Shown here one piece after another: positions 22,630 through 34,595 of a stretch of DNA of 64,000 nucleotides. Position numbers and translations under genes: made by a program. Within the stretch, counting starts at the first letter, position 1; each line of letters starts with the position of its first letter. The stretch is from Cordilura impudica (lineage: Eukaryota > Arthropoda > Insecta > Diptera > Scathophagidae). The notes beneath the pieces were generated by a model. That model was not told the origin of the DNA, did not search any database, and saw only the letters and a program-made list of their open reading frames with translations. Location: contig OY821518.1 of assembly GCA_963682025.1 (NCBI GenBank), positions 222,633,840 to 222,697,839 of the forward strand. Reading direction: 5' to 3'.

Positions 22630-22950
22630 GAAGTCCGTGAACATCATAACTCAAAATCTACTTGACAATTCTTTTAAAATTTTACACACTATATCTATAT
22701 ATAAATCGTCAGGTAACCACGAAGAGTCTTTTTTATTTTCCATTCTCTTCCCCATTTTTTAACAACAAATTCCCGAAATTTTATAGCAAAAATCGTGTTT
22801 TTCACTTCAAAATGCTGCAAAAAAAAAATAAATAAAAAATTGAAAAAAACTCTTCGTCGTTACCTCAGGAAACATGTCACTTTTTAAACGCATTTCGATT
22901 TTTTTATTTCACATGAACCGGTAACGAGTTATGATGTTCACCGCAAAACA
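22630..22950. repeat. hairpin-prone inverted repeat element in obst-E intron
   Basis: GAACATCATAACTC near 22638 recurs inverted near 22928-22941 (GAGTTATGATGTTC). Inside it AGGTAACCACGAAGAGT pairs with ACTCTTCGTCGTTACCT. The two nested inverted pairs suggest a small MITE-like unit of about 310 bp. Confidence 0.5.
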
Positions 22951-23159
22951 AGAACGCCTCCGGAGATTCGCTGTCACGGATTTTTTTATTAAAATTTTTA
23001 ATTAAAATTTTTTTCAAATAATTTTCTTGTTTTAACATCTGTACTTCCTTGTTTAAGGGCATATAAATGGTACCCAAATTCATGCATGATTTGAATTTTC
23101 CGCCATTTGTGCAGTAAAGTGTTGGCAACCAAAAGAAAAAGACAGTTTGAAAGTATTAA

Positions 23160-23846
23160 CAAGTAAGAAAATTATAGTCGGTCTAGACCGACTATATGAT
23201 ACCCTATACCCTGCGTTTAGAGACCATATCTCATAGGCCCAACTAACTGGACATAGAAAATAAGCATAAGCCAAATTTGAGTGGGATTTTTATTAATTTT
23301 TTTGGCTGCAGATATGAAAAAGTTCATATCGGATTCTATATCTATATGGGGACTAGGCCCAAAAACGGACCGATCCTGACTATGTTTGGTAAAGTCTCTT
23401 GTATTTTCAAAAATATGTACAAACAAAATTTGAGAAGAATCAGTGCAATATTTTTGTTTTTTGATAGATTTAAGTGAAGATCGGGAAGCAGCTCTATATG
23501 GGGCCTATGACTAAGAGTTGTCCCATAGGGATAATTTTTAGCGGATATAATAAACGCATACAAACCCAATTTGAGTAAGATCTATATGACAATTTGGATC
23601 TTATGCCAATTTATGTCGATTTCATAGGGGTCGTCTGTATGGGGGCTAGGTCTGAACATGGACCGATTCTCATCCTATGGCCGATAAAAGCTTATATACC
23701 AAATTTCATTAAAATATATTAATATTTACGACCTGCAGTTTATTACAATGTTTACATGGACACACAGACGGACGGACGGACGGACATCGTTAAATCGAAT
23801 CAGTTAGTGATTCTGATTCGATCGGTATAGGGTATAAAAATGCGTT
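23160..23846 (+). mobile_element. family R, copy R2 (internal and right-end deletions)
   Basis: Left end AACAAGTAAGAAAATTATAG and palindrome GTCGGTCTAGACCGAC as in R1. It has a shorter (GGAC)n tract near 23766-23784. The right end is simplified to CGGTATAGGGTATAAAAATG because the CCACATAGTGG segment is missing. Confidence 0.85.
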
Positions 23847-23850
23847 TTCG

Positions 23851-24835
23851 TTACTGAACAATATTTAAAAAATAAAGGAAGTTTGGCGGCTATAGATCGA
23901 AAATTTCGTGAAAAATATAGTCGGAATATTAATCTAGAGTGAATATTGATCAACTTTGAAGAGATTAATTGAAAAATTCAGGCAGATTGAATCAATTGGT
24001 GATGCTATACAAACTGGCCGTCCAAAAACAAACCATTCAAGTGTCAATATCGAAGCAGTGCGTAAGAGTGTTGGTGAAAGTACTAGAACACCTCTTCTCC
24101 ATCATGGACAAGAATAAAAATGTCAACAAGCTCTCTACAGAATATATTCACTGATGATCTGAGTACCTACGCTTATACATTTTAATTGACACAAAAACTG
24201 AAGACCAATGGCCATGCACAGCGAAGAGAGTTTGTTTGGATTATTGAAAATCAACAAGTGGGTGCTGATTTATCTAACAAAATCATGCTAGGTGATGAAA
24301 CTCATTTTCATTTGATGGCTTCGTTAATCTTAAAAAATGCCGCATTTGGATTTTCGGCTACAGGCATCATTGGATCATGAAAATGAGAACAAGTTAAGCA
24401 GTCAATGTTACTGGTTCTCGATATCGCGACGTTGTGACAGAGATCATTCTGCTTAAATTGGATGATATTGACGTGGACGATGTCTAGTTTCAATAAAACG
24501 GTGCCATATGTCATTCAGCCCGTGAAACACTTCCCGTACTTCCTCGTTTCGATGATCAGAATTTGTGGCCTAGATAATGTGATTTAACTCCATTCGATTA
24601 CTTTTTATGGGTTTATTTGAAATCAAAGCTTTATGCCACCAAGCCTCAACCAGCCGTGCATTAAAGGAGGAAATTCAATTCTGTATCAACGAAATTCAGC
24701 CAAATGGAAAATTTCACAAGAGAGTGCGTGTGTTAAAATCAAGCCGTGTAGGCCATTTGCTCGATATGTTGTTCCATACAAGACCCAATCCTGTGTACTT
24801 TATGATTCAATAAAAATAAATCCAAATCTTGCATG
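23851..24835 (+). pseudogene. mariner-type transposase, heavily decayed
   Basis: The reading moves between frames: VTEQYLKNKGSLAAIDRKFR (N-terminal HTH), TGRPKTNHSSVNIEAVRKSV, then FVWIIENQQVGADLSNKIML, GDETHFHL (first D), NGAICHSARETLPVL (second D changed to N after a stop), CDLTPFDYFLW (third D) and LKEEIQFCINEIQP. It belongs to the same broad clade as the element at 12256 but is much more diverged, with many stops. No clear TIRs were identified. It begins right after repeat R2. Confidence 0.8.
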
Positions 24836-24979
24836 AATTTTGGGACAGCCTTATAAGACTAAACAAGGAGCCACGTTGTTTAGTATTTTTTATTTTTTTT
24901 TTTAGCCATCAAATGTAAACAATCTCAGTGAATTTGTAAACATTGAAAAATTGGTCACCGTAATGTAATTTAATTCTTT

Positions 24980-25560
24980 CAGTCCAACCAATATTAAAGC
25001 CGAGCTAGATTCTACTCTGGCGAGTCTGCTCTTTCGTTTATGACAATAAAGTATTGGCTGAGAGAGCTTAAACGAGACCGTACGAGCTGCCAAGACGAAC
25101 ACCGTAGTGGTTGACCAAATGAGGTGGCCACGCCAAAAAACGGTTAAGAAAATCCACAAAATGGTATTAGCCGAAATGATAGGCGTTTCAAAGAGTACTA
25201 TGTATCGCATATTACCTGAAAATTTGGAGATGAGAGCTCTCCGTAGGATGGGTACCGCGTTTGCTTACAATACAACAAAAACAACGTCGTGCAGATGTTT
25301 CAATAGAGTGTTTTGCGTTGTTTCACCGCAATATACCGCAGTCTTTGCGTCCACCACTTCACACCTGAGACAAATAAATAGTCAAAATAGTAGACTGAAA
25401 TGGAATCATCATGTCCAATAATGGTGAATATAGTTCTATCTGCAGGCATCGTTATGGCTTTTGTTTTTAGTATGCGCGTGGAATAATTTTTATTGATTAT
25501 CTTTAAAAACGAAAAACAATCAATGGCAATTGTGACAATCAATTATCTTCCGAATTCAAT
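24980..25560 (+). pseudogene. mariner (irritans/Mos-like) transposase remnant
   Basis: Pieces in several frames read SSANIKAELDSTLAESALS, KTVKKIHKMVLAEMIGVSKSTMYR (HTH), then QRRADVSIECFALFHRN, NNGEYSSI and ARGIIFIDYL. These follow the order of irritans-type mariner transposases. The DET and HQDN motifs cannot be read, so catalytic residues are lost. It is a separate lineage from the other mariner-type elements here. Confidence 0.65.
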
Positions 25561-25829
25561 ATATATCAGCTGAGGGTATTTGCAAACTTAAAAAGAAACG
25601 CTTTTTTCCAGCAGACTACTGCGTGCCAATTTCCGAGTTCCTCAATATATGGCGAGAGAAACATGACGAAGTTTACAGAAGAGCCGCTCTTTTTGCCCAT
25701 TTCTTTTCATACATTGCTGAGAATTATTGTTTCTGAAACTTAAAACAATGTTTAAAGGAGCTCTCAAGAATATTTTGTTCAACTATGAATATGAAATTAA
25801 TTCCTTTAGGTCTTTTGAAATACGGTTTG

Positions 25830-26130
25830 GTAAAAAAAAGTGTTTGCATTAAAATTAAATTGTATTTAACTTTAATTGATGGCAAAGTATTAAATACTTT
25901 GACTGAAACCAAATCCAGTCAGATGTGCTCATTATGTGGTGCTACACCAAGGATTTTATGAGCATAACAGATTTCCAAAACCACAAATTTTAAGAAAGAG
26001 TGACTTCCAATAGTTATTTTGGTGGTTTTAGAAGTACGAATGACGGCAGCACGGCCCGACGTAGTGCATTCAAAGAACATTTAAAATGATCTGAAATTAT
26101 AGGCACTGACAAAAAACTAATTTTTAATTT
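25830..26130 (+). pseudogene. third Transib-type (RAG1-like) transposase fragment
   Basis: One frame reads KIKLYLTLIDGKVLNTLTET then QMCSLCGATPRIL. This is the second catalytic Asp (IDGK) followed by the C-x2-C zinc motif, in the same order and spacing as copies A (VDGK...CYIC) and B (VDGK...CPIC). After a gap with stops come RSTNDGSTARRSAF and then SEIIGTDKKLIFNLK, which match the NDGNTARKF and downstream signatures. The DGSS and Glu segments are absent, as are recognisable ends. It is a small, old internal fragment of a lineage distinct from A and B. Confidence 0.8.
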
Positions 26131-26389
26131 AAAGGCGGCTGGCGATGCACAGAGGGGTATTGGACATATAAATGGCACAAACTTTAATTGTGCATAAATT
26201 TAAGTATTTTCCAACTAAAAACTTTATTGTATTTTTGTCTCAACTGTACTAAAATTTTCTATTCTGTTGTGGTAATCATTTACCGTTATCATTTTTGCGT
26301 AAACAATGTAAATTTTAAATGGACATATAATTGGCACATGTTACAATTAACAATCTAGTAGTCGCGTAGATTACACTTAAATCAGTTGC

Positions 26390-27704
26390 CATTTTGAAAA
26401 ACTTTTGAATTCAAAAAGAAAAGCACGAAGACATCCCCGCAACTTAAAGCGCGATTAAAAGAATGTACTAGAAAACTACAAAATATATTGGAAACTCATA
26501 GAATGGCATCATTAAATAGTTTCCTTAGAGAACTAGATAACACACCAAATACTGACTAATTATTATGGCGTGCTACAAAAAGCTTAAAAGACCCATCCTG
26601 ATCAAGCCTCCATCATGTTTTATAGTGCAGTTGCCTTCAAGAAGCAAATGCCACACTCGGTTTTGAGATGCGAGAGGTCAAAAAGGCTATTATTGATTTA
26701 AACCCAAATAAAGCCCCAGGGATCGATAAGATCAGTAATAAGATGTTTATAGAACTAACCAGTATACTTTAAGAATAATTATCTATATTTTAAATACTAT
26801 TTTGCGCCATGAATATTATTCCCTAGAATGAAAAGTTTCACTTGTAACAATGATACCCAAGCCAGTCGAGTCTTATAGAGTCATCGGTATCTTATCGAAA
26901 ATGTTAAAACTTTTCGAAAGGCCGCTAATGTATAAATTAACCGTAGCTGTGAACATAATACCAGATCATCAGTTTGGCTTTAGGAAGAAACACAGAACCA
27001 CTGAGAAAGTCCTTAGGCTAGTAACTGTTACTAGACAGGCCTTTGAGGAAAACAAATATTAGTCCGCTCTTTTTACTGATGTCTCACATGCACTCGACAA
27101 AGTCTGTCATGAGGGCTTGATCTATAAAATTAAACACATATTACTACCCAACACTAACAAGCTTCTAGAAATCTATGTATCACAGTTAAAGAGAACAACT
27201 ATAGAAGTCCACTAAAATTGAAGATTGGCTGGAGAGATGGAAAAGCAAAGTTAATGAACTTAAATGCATCTATATCACTTTCACTCTAAATAGGGAAGGG
27301 TGCCCGCAGATTCAAATTAATAACCATAACCATAACATACTCCATACCGCCGCTTCACTTGGCAAATAAATATCGACGCAAAATTACACAGATAAAGTTA
27401 AAAATTTTACAACGTAGCTTAGATTGTAAACTACTTCTTTACACCTGTGTCTCTTCGCCTAATGTTGAAAAATTGCAAAGAAAGAAAAATAGGCTATTAC
27501 GAATAATTTCAGGTGCACCCTGATATGTCAGAAATTCTAACATTTATAAGGACTTAAATGTTCCTTTGGTCAAAGATGAAGTTATGAGACAACGTGTTAG
27601 ATATTTGCATCAACTTGAAACTCACCCTAACATGCTTAACCGAAATCTACTAAACAACCGTTGCCACCTACGCCTAGAAGGTTCGACACTGCCGATCTGA
27701 CACA
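26390..27704 (+). repeat. large inverted repeat, left arm (deleted LINE)
   Basis: This 1.3 kb arm recurs inverted at 29135-30425. Both arms begin at AAAACTTTTGAATT outside and end inside at CGGTTCGACACTGCCGATC-like sequence (GATCTGACAC). In a 200 bp stretch that I compared by eye there were about seven mismatches. The arm is itself a LINE fragment, see the pseudogene entry. Confidence 0.85.
26660..27700 (+). pseudogene. LINE RT fragment, left arm
   Basis: VKKAIIDLNPNKAPGIDKIS, VTMIPKPVESYRVIGILSKM, DHQFGFRKKHRTTEKVLRLV, then FTDVSHALDKV give Jockey/CR1-like RT blocks in several frames. The text then jumps to a C-terminal region (ANKYRRKITQIKLKIL-like, VSSPNVEKLQRKKNRLL, DEVMRQRVRYLHQLETHPNM). 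The YADD block is absent. Both arms share the same internal deletion. Confidence 0.8.
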
Positions 27705-28016
27705 GCATAAAATTATGCTCATTTTTTGGACTCTACGAAAAAAAAATTTTTTTAATGTTAAGATATATTTAAAAAAAAAATTTTTTTCCCTAAAGCTAGT
27801 TAAATACCTGAAGTTGATGGCTCCTTACTAAAATATAAGCTTTGCTTCGAGTTTTTTTAGAAATAACACTTTGAAAAATGTAAAAACTTCAAACAGTCAC
27901 CGAGCGCAATCGAATAACGAATGAAAGCGCAAATAGCATGATGCAAAATTAATTGCAATATTTAAAAAAAAAATTTTCTATTTTGGCTCAAAAATGAGGT
28001 CGAATACCCCACTGTG

Positions 28017-28730
28017 CGACGCTCAAATAAACCCATCCCACAGTGCATATGTTGAGTGTCGTTTGTTTGAAGCTTTAAAGGCGACGTACCAATAAACACG
28101 TCAAACAGCATTTGTATTATGATTTCGTAGCGTTCGCATCAAATCAAGTCGTCGTCGGATGATGATTTAATGTTATTGTAATTTAAAAAATTTGATTTTT
28201 TCTGATATTTTTAGGATGAAGTTTTAATTATCTATAACTATTATAACTAAAAATTTTATAATTTTAATCAATTATAAACTACAATAATTAAATAAAAATG
28301 TAAAATAAATAAATTTATATGTTAATTTTTTTATAAATTTTATCATATTTCTAAACTTTATAATAATAAATTTTGATAATTTGTCACTAATACCTTATTA
28401 ATTATAATAATAGTTTAATTATCAAACAATAAATAATTAGATATTTATATTACTAACAATTTTTATATAAAATTTAACAATAAGTATACTTTAATCAAGA
28501 AATCAAAATAAAAGTTTTTTTTCCGCATATGTGTTCAACGTGAATATTTCAAATCAAATGAAGTTTGTTTGTCAAACAAGTCCGGCAATGAACAAATAAT
28601 CAGCCGTCAAATAAAAATATAAAAAATTTTTGATTTTCATCAAATATAGCCGACAACTTATACGTGTAGCCGAAAAAGAACGTCCGCAGCCACACAACCT
28701 TGTATTTGATGGGTTTATTTGAGCGTCGCC
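28017..28730. mobile_element. TIR element in the spacer of the large inverted repeat
   Basis: GCGACGCTCAAATAAACCCA at 28017 is exactly inverted at the right, ending at 28730 (GGGTTTATTTGAGCGTCGC). The perfect match covers about 22 bp. The interior is AT-rich and non-coding, and I could not find a target duplication. Confidence 0.65.
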
Positions 28731-29134
28731 AGCCGCCTTAAAAGTCGTTTTAATATGTTTAGATTCGATTCCTTTAGTTTCGAGTAAATTTGAAAAGTTT
28801 TGTTTTCAAACGGCCAAAATGTTTATACAGAAATATCCATGGTTACTAATGATATCAACTGTACATAAGATTCTTCTGCATTATTCGCTGGAAATTATTG
28901 AATCGACTGTGCTTCCGACAGATTACTTCATGCACAAAAAAGTAGCCGTGTGAATAACATGACAAACGTCATGTTGTCAAGCCGATTGTAAAGCAGTATT
29001 TTTTTCACGTTACTTTAGTTACTTGTATGTGAACTAACAATAATTATTCAAATCTTAAAACTAATTCTGATTATAACGTCCAGCCAGTGCCAAATAAAAA
29101 ATTAATTGCTCTTTGATCCTTCAGGCGCCTCAGC

Positions 29135-30425
29135 GTGTCAGATCGGCAGTGTCGAACCTTCTAGGCGTAGGTGGCCACGGTTGTTTAGTAGATTTCGGAT
29201 AAGCATGTAAGGGTGAGTTTCAAGTTGATGCAAATATCTAACACTGTGTCTCATAACTTCATCTTTGACCAAAGAAACATTTAAGTCCTTATAAATGTTA
29301 GAATTTCTGACATATTAGAGTGCACCTGAAATTATTAGTAATAGCCTATTTTTCTTTCTTCGTAATTTTTCAACATTAGGCGAAGAGGCACAGGTGTAAA
29401 GAAGTAGTTTACAATCTAAGCTAAGTTGTAAAATTTTTAACTTTATCTGGGTAATTTTGCGTCGATATGTATTTGCCAAGTGAAGCGGCGGTATGGAGTA
29501 TGTTATGGTTATGGTTATTAATTTCAATCTGCGGGCACCCTTCCCTATTTAGAGTGAAAGTGATATGGATGCATTTCTGTTCATTAACTTTGCTTTTCCA
29601 TCGCTCCAGCCAATCTTCAATCTTGTAGTTGTTCTCTATAACTGTGATATATAGATTTCTAGAAGCTTGTTAGTGTTGGGTAGTAATATGTGTTTAATTT
29701 TATAGATCAAGCCCTCATGCCAGACTTTGTCGAGTGCATGTGAGACATCAATAAAAAGAGCGGACTAATATTTGTTTTCCTCAAAGGCCTGTCTAGTAAC
29801 AGTTACTAGCCTAAGGACTTTCTCGGTGGTTCTGTGTTTCTTCCTAAAGACAAACTGATGATCTGGTATTATGTTCACAGCTACGGTTAATTTATTCATT
29901 AGCAGTCTTTCGAAAAGTTTTAACATTTTCGATAAGAGACCGATGGGTCTATATGATTCGACTGGCTTGGATATCACTGTTACGAGTGAAACTTTTCATT
30001 CTAGAGGATAATATTCATGACGCAAGCTAGTATTTTAAATATAGATAATTATTCTTAAAGCTATACTAGTTAGTTCTATAAACATCTTATTACTGATCTA
30101 ATCGATCCCTGGGGCTTTATTTGGGTTTAAATCAATTATAGCCTTTTTGACCTCTCGTATCTCAAAACTGAGTGGGGCATTTACTTCTTGCTGTGGTCTA
30201 AATGATGGCAACTCCACTATAAAACTTGATGGAGGCTTGGTCAAGATGGGTCTTTTAAGCTTCTTGTAGCACGCCATAATAATTTGTCAGTATTTTGTGT
30301 GTTATCTACTTCTCTAAGGAAACTATTTAATGATGCCATTCTTAGTACATTCTTTTAATCGCTCTTTAAGTTACGGAGATCTCTTCGTGCTCGTCTTTTT
30401 TAATTCAAAAGTTTTCGAACATTTA
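29135..30425 (-). repeat. large inverted repeat, right arm (deleted LINE)
   Basis: Reverse-complement partner of 26390-27704 with the same outer and inner limits and the same internal deletion. Together with the 1.43 kb spacer the pair could form a 1.3 kb hairpin stem. Confidence 0.85.
29140..30180 (-). pseudogene. LINE RT fragment, right arm
   Basis: ISKPVESYRPIGLLSKMLKL, DHQFVFRKKHRTTEKVLRLV, then IPPLHLANTYRRKITQIKLK and SPNVEKLRRKKNRLLLIISG. Same blocks and same deletion as the left arm, with independent point changes. Stops and shifts interrupt the reading. Confidence 0.8.
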
Positions 30426-31060
30426 CTGAAAAAGAATTATAATGTATCTTGTGTCGTGGGGGCTTAGTAGCAACTTGAGCAGCGAGTTTGAGATTTAATT
30501 CAAAATTTTTAATCGAGGGATCAATATTTTCTGATGTTCTTAGTGGTATGTTCTCTGAAATAATGGGTACTGATAAACTTTTTATATTTTAGCCAATTTG
30601 TCATTTTACTTGTCAGCGCTAAATCATTACTGGGTTGTACAATTTGTTTAGGTTTTTAAAGAGTAAAATTGTGGATGTTGTGGACGCTTCGATCTGCACC
30701 AAGTATCTCGCTATAGACTTTTTGCCTCCGAAATCTTTTAGTCGGATATTTTCTACCTATCTGTAGGCCAGTAAGTGGGTTCTTCTCTGCTTGTAATCAT
30801 ATCCGTACTCATTTTTGAAATTGCATTAAACAGTATACGGCCCTTAGGGATAATTAGCCGTGAACCCCAGAATGTATGCGTGGTATTATAATCGCTAGAA
30901 CATCTTTAAAAAAAACTTGTGTAGAGAGTAACCATACGTAATGCCCACAATATTTTTTTTAGACATCTTTGTTTCAACAAACTATGTAGGAGAAATTAGA
31001 TAATTTTTTCTAAAAAACACTTATGCCCGTTTTCTCAATAGGCGATTATCTTTTGTCCCA
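30426..31060. other. intronic spacer
   Basis: No gene or clear repeat recognised. Composition is moderately mixed and it may hold older LINE sequence beyond the inverted arm. Confidence 0.35.
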
Positions 31061-31067
31061 ACGAGAA

Positions 31068-31271
31068 ACTGCCGATTAAAGAAATTTGGTTTTCTCAAAG
31101 TCTGGTTTGCTTCTATTTTGTCGCAAAGCTAACCGGCACTCATTTGCCAGTTATTTATTTATCGTACAGATAAATTATTCTCCCAACTTTCATATCAATT
31201 TTGAAAGGAATTGCCAATTGAAAATAATGTTTTTGTCGGTACATTGAGAAAACCAAATTGTTAACCGGCAG
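31068..31271. mobile_element. short MITE with inverted ends
   Basis: AACTGCCGATTAAAGAAATT followed by TGGTTTTCTCAA at the left pairs with the inverse (TTGAGAAAACCA, then AATTGTTAACCGGCAGTT) at the right. The imperfect TIRs are about 32 bp around a 140 bp AT-rich body. Confidence 0.6.
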
Positions 31272-31569
31272 TTTATCGGTCCAATAAAAGTTGCTTTCAG
31301 CATTTTTTTTTATTTTTTTCATTATTTTTGAACATAGAATTTTAATTTTAATATATGTTTTAATTTCTCAAAGTGTAATACGAGAATTTTGTGTACTACT
31401 CTTTTTACCACTCTGCTCGTTTCTTTTAGCAAATATAACAAAGCATTTTGAAATAGAAGAATGTAAACACCAACAACAGTTTATAATGAATTAAAAAGTC
31501 GATTGCCAAAAAATATTGTATTAAAAAATGCCAAAATTTTCAATACAAAATACATTAAACCGGGCAAAG

Positions 31570-31870
31570 AACCGATAACCAATATATTTAGAAGATATAT
31601 TGGGATACAACACTGAACACAACCTCCTTATGGATTGAAGTTAACAAAAATTCTATTAGCGAAAATCCATTTAAAGAGTTATCAATATTTGTACTGTCTT
31701 TATTAGTTTTGTCTTTCTCAAAAGCCGAAGTTGAACGTTTGTTTAGTTTAATGGCTTTAGTTAAAAGCAAACTTTGAAGAGAATAAAATCCGAGTTGTTA
31801 TGTTCTGTAAAACGTATATAAATGAAGGTTTGAAATTGAAAATGGGTACTGTTACACTTACAATATACCG
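31570..31870 (+). pseudogene. hAT transposase C-terminal (dimerisation) fragment
   Basis: One frame reads WIEVNKNSISENPFKELSIF, VLSLLVLSFS and KAEVERLFSLMALVKSKL. This is the hATC dimerisation signature (S-x2-E-VER-x-FS, then K-x-R). After a shift it continues as RIKSELLCSVKRI. Nothing upstream of this domain is recognisable, so only the 3' end of a hAT gene remains. Confidence 0.75.
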
Positions 31871-32112
31871 AGCGATGTCGTTGATAAAAGTCGATCGTCA
31901 GAAAAATCAGAGCCAAGATGAACTTGAGAATGAAGACATCACAGAAATATTAGATTCCATAAACCAATTATCGTAATATAATCGTATCTTTTGATAATGT
32001 TATATTTATATTTAAAATTAAAAAAAAAACCCTCTAAAATTAAAAATGTTTAATTTGAAGTTAAAAAAACTCAACTTGATGTAAAAAAAAATTACAGATG
32101 AAATCCAAATAA

Positions 32113-32476
32113 TCTATAATATTAACAGGCTAGGCGATTTTTTGTTACCGATTTTTTATTCTACCGTTTTATCCCGCTTTTTACCGAACGTTTATTATTT
32201 AAAAGGTATTTCTTTTTAGCTGTTCCCCAGATTTACAGATTTTTTAATTTTTTCCTTTATTTTGAGTAAATTGCATTTAAAGTTGCTACTAACACATACA
32301 TAAAATTATACATATCCTATGTGTGTATTTATTAAATTTGTTAATGGGTTTGTTAATGAGTTTGTCATCTTCATTCACAATAATTATAAACCCAAAAAAA
32401 GTGTAGGTTTGTGAATTGGCAAAGTTGAAAGTTGTCTAGAAATTGCACTCGAATTTCAAGCGCTGGAATCTGCTAG
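32113..32476 (+). mobile_element. Helitron-like family H, copy H1
   Basis: 5' TCTATAATATTAACAGGC preceded by A. The 3' part has a weakened hairpin (CACTCGAATTTCAAGCG), then CTGGAATCTGCTAG followed by T. A 5' TC, a 3' hairpin about 10 bp before a CTAG terminus and insertion between A and T are the classical Helitron marks. 364 bp, non-autonomous. Confidence 0.8.
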
Positions 32477-34045
32477 TTTTAATTAAAATTTAAAAAATAT
32501 AAATCGAAACTTATGTTTTATATTAATTTTTCGATTTAAAAACCAAAGAATTTATTAATAAGTATTTAATTATTCAATATAAAGGTAATGAAATTTGAAA
32601 AAAAAAAAATTAGCATCTTTTTTTTGACGCCAGTACGTTTTAGCATCTTTTTTTTGCAATTTAGCATCTTTACAATTTCAAATTATGGCAACACTGCATT
32701 GAAAACAGAAATTAACGAACTGTTAGTATTCATTATTGAAAAAAGTGGCAAACTATAAAGAAAATTATTGAACAAATACTAAATTTCTTTTGGCCTTAAA
32801 AAAAAAAAAAAAAAAAACAATATAACAATGAATGATTTAAAATTAAATATCAAATTACCGTCATGGGGGAAGATAACAATCTACCGGTTTATATTAAAAA
32901 CAATTATAATAATGTAAAGTTTGCTAAAGATTAATTGATTTCAAGCTATTCAATTACTAGCAAATCATTAGAAGCTATTAATTTTAAGTGTTAGTGCTAA
33001 ACAATTGACAATAGAATAACCTTAAAAATGACTAAAACTTCGGAAGCTCAAATAAGCATAATAAATCTTGAAATGGAAGCTAGATAATTTTTAACAAACA
33101 AAATATACATTTTGCTAACATTTAAAACACAATAACAAATTTTATATTAAAAATAGAAATGAATTTCCAACATTTTTATTTAAAATTTTGCAATATTACA
33201 CTATATCTGTTGCTTTAGTTTGTGTCTTCTATTCCTATTCAAAACGAAAGACTTGAGCTACAAACTTGTTTAATTTATTATTTTGTTAAATATTTATAGG
33301 AATTAATTTAAAATGTATCTCTTATTTCTATTCAAGGTCATTTAGCATCTTCTTTATAGGTTATTTTATTTTTTTTTTTTGTTATTGTATTTGTATTTAT
33401 TTTTGTCGCTGCTTTTGCTCTTAGTTGAGAAATAAAACAAAAACAAATCGTAACATTTAAATGTTAATTTCATTGCATAATTTATTGACACGTTGTGGTC
33501 AAACAAGTTTATTTACCAAAGGTGGTTTTGTTTTTGTTTTTTTTTTTCTGATATTTTGTTATTGTTGTTTCTGTAATTTAATTTGTTTTTTGTTTATGCC
33601 AGCCGGTTTAATGACTTCTAGAAACTTAATTAAATATTAATATATTTCAAAATATTTCGCTAAAAACTTGAGTTTTACTTTTAAAATCTTTTTATGAAGC
33701 CACATGGTTATTAAAAGACACGTTATGCAATAAATGTACTCAAAAATTGTGCTCAACCGGAGTGCCAACTAATACTTACTTACTTCTTAAGAGAAGTATG
33801 TTACAACAATTTAAAAATATTAAAAAATTAACAAACAAAAAAAAAACTTTTCCATCGATATGTCGTCATTTAATAAAAAACTAATTTTTCTTAAGATTTT
33901 TAATTATGAATATATTATTAAAAAAATTGATCTCATTATATTTGAGAGACATTCTGTATGAAATTAACATTTTTAATGGAAAAATAATCTAATGTAGTAA
34001 ACAATTTAGAAATAGATAATATAAGTTACATACTTAATCTGTATA
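32477..34045. other. AT-rich intronic DNA
   Basis: No gene or TIR pair recognised. TTTTAGCATCTTTTTTT recurs several times near 32608-32670 and once near 33342. Confidence 0.4.
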
Positions 34046-34049
34046 TGAG

Positions 34050-34405
34050 TAGTAACAAACCGCGCACGATACAATCGATTTATTGGAGCAAAGATTTTCA
34101 GACCGAATTATCTCCCTAATTACGATTTCTGTTGGCCACCAAGATCGTGCGATTTAACGCCATACGACTTTTTTTCGATTTTTTTTTTTTAATCTCAGGT
34201 CTATGTGAATAAACCACAATCAATAGAGCCACATCTTTGTCAAAATGTCATTGAAAATTTTATGAAAAAAGCAAGGGTCAGTGTTCAGAGCAGTGGGGGC
34301 CATATAGCGGATATTTTATTTTATGTCTACATTATAATGCAATAAAAAGATAATCATTCTAAAAAAAAAAAAATCGTTTTATTTAAAAATTAAATTGTGG
34401 ACCCT
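34050..34405 (+). pseudogene. mariner-type transposase 3' fragment with right TIR
   Basis: In-frame pieces read DRIIS, WPPRSCDLTPYDFF (third catalytic Asp) and SQVYVNKPQSIEPHLCQNVI, then SSGGHIADILF near the C-terminus. It ends with TGTGGACCCT followed by TA, which matches the GGGTCC terminus of the element at 12256-13547. So this is a truncated, diverged relative that keeps the right end. Confidence 0.75.
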
Positions 34406-34595
34406 TAACGATTTTGTTTTTAAATAGATAAGCTTTGATTTATAAAGAAATATAACCTACACAATTCCAATCATAATTAGAATCTAATATACATTTAAAT
34501 CATGATATACTATATCATAAATTAAATGCGTCTAAACACCCTTTATAGTGATATTAATTCTTTATAATGCAGTATACCACAATTTTTTAATATTA

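Noticed and set aside
26159..26345. Direct repeat TGGACATATAA(A/T)TGGCACA about 160 bp apart
   Set aside because: Could be LTR-like or a target duplication, but the intervening DNA has no element features and the repeat is short.
28008..28018. CACTGTG next to GCGACG, considered as another Transib end
   Set aside because: No matching end with a 5-bp duplication was found, no RAG1-like coding lies beside it, and the adjoining TIR element explains the boundary better.
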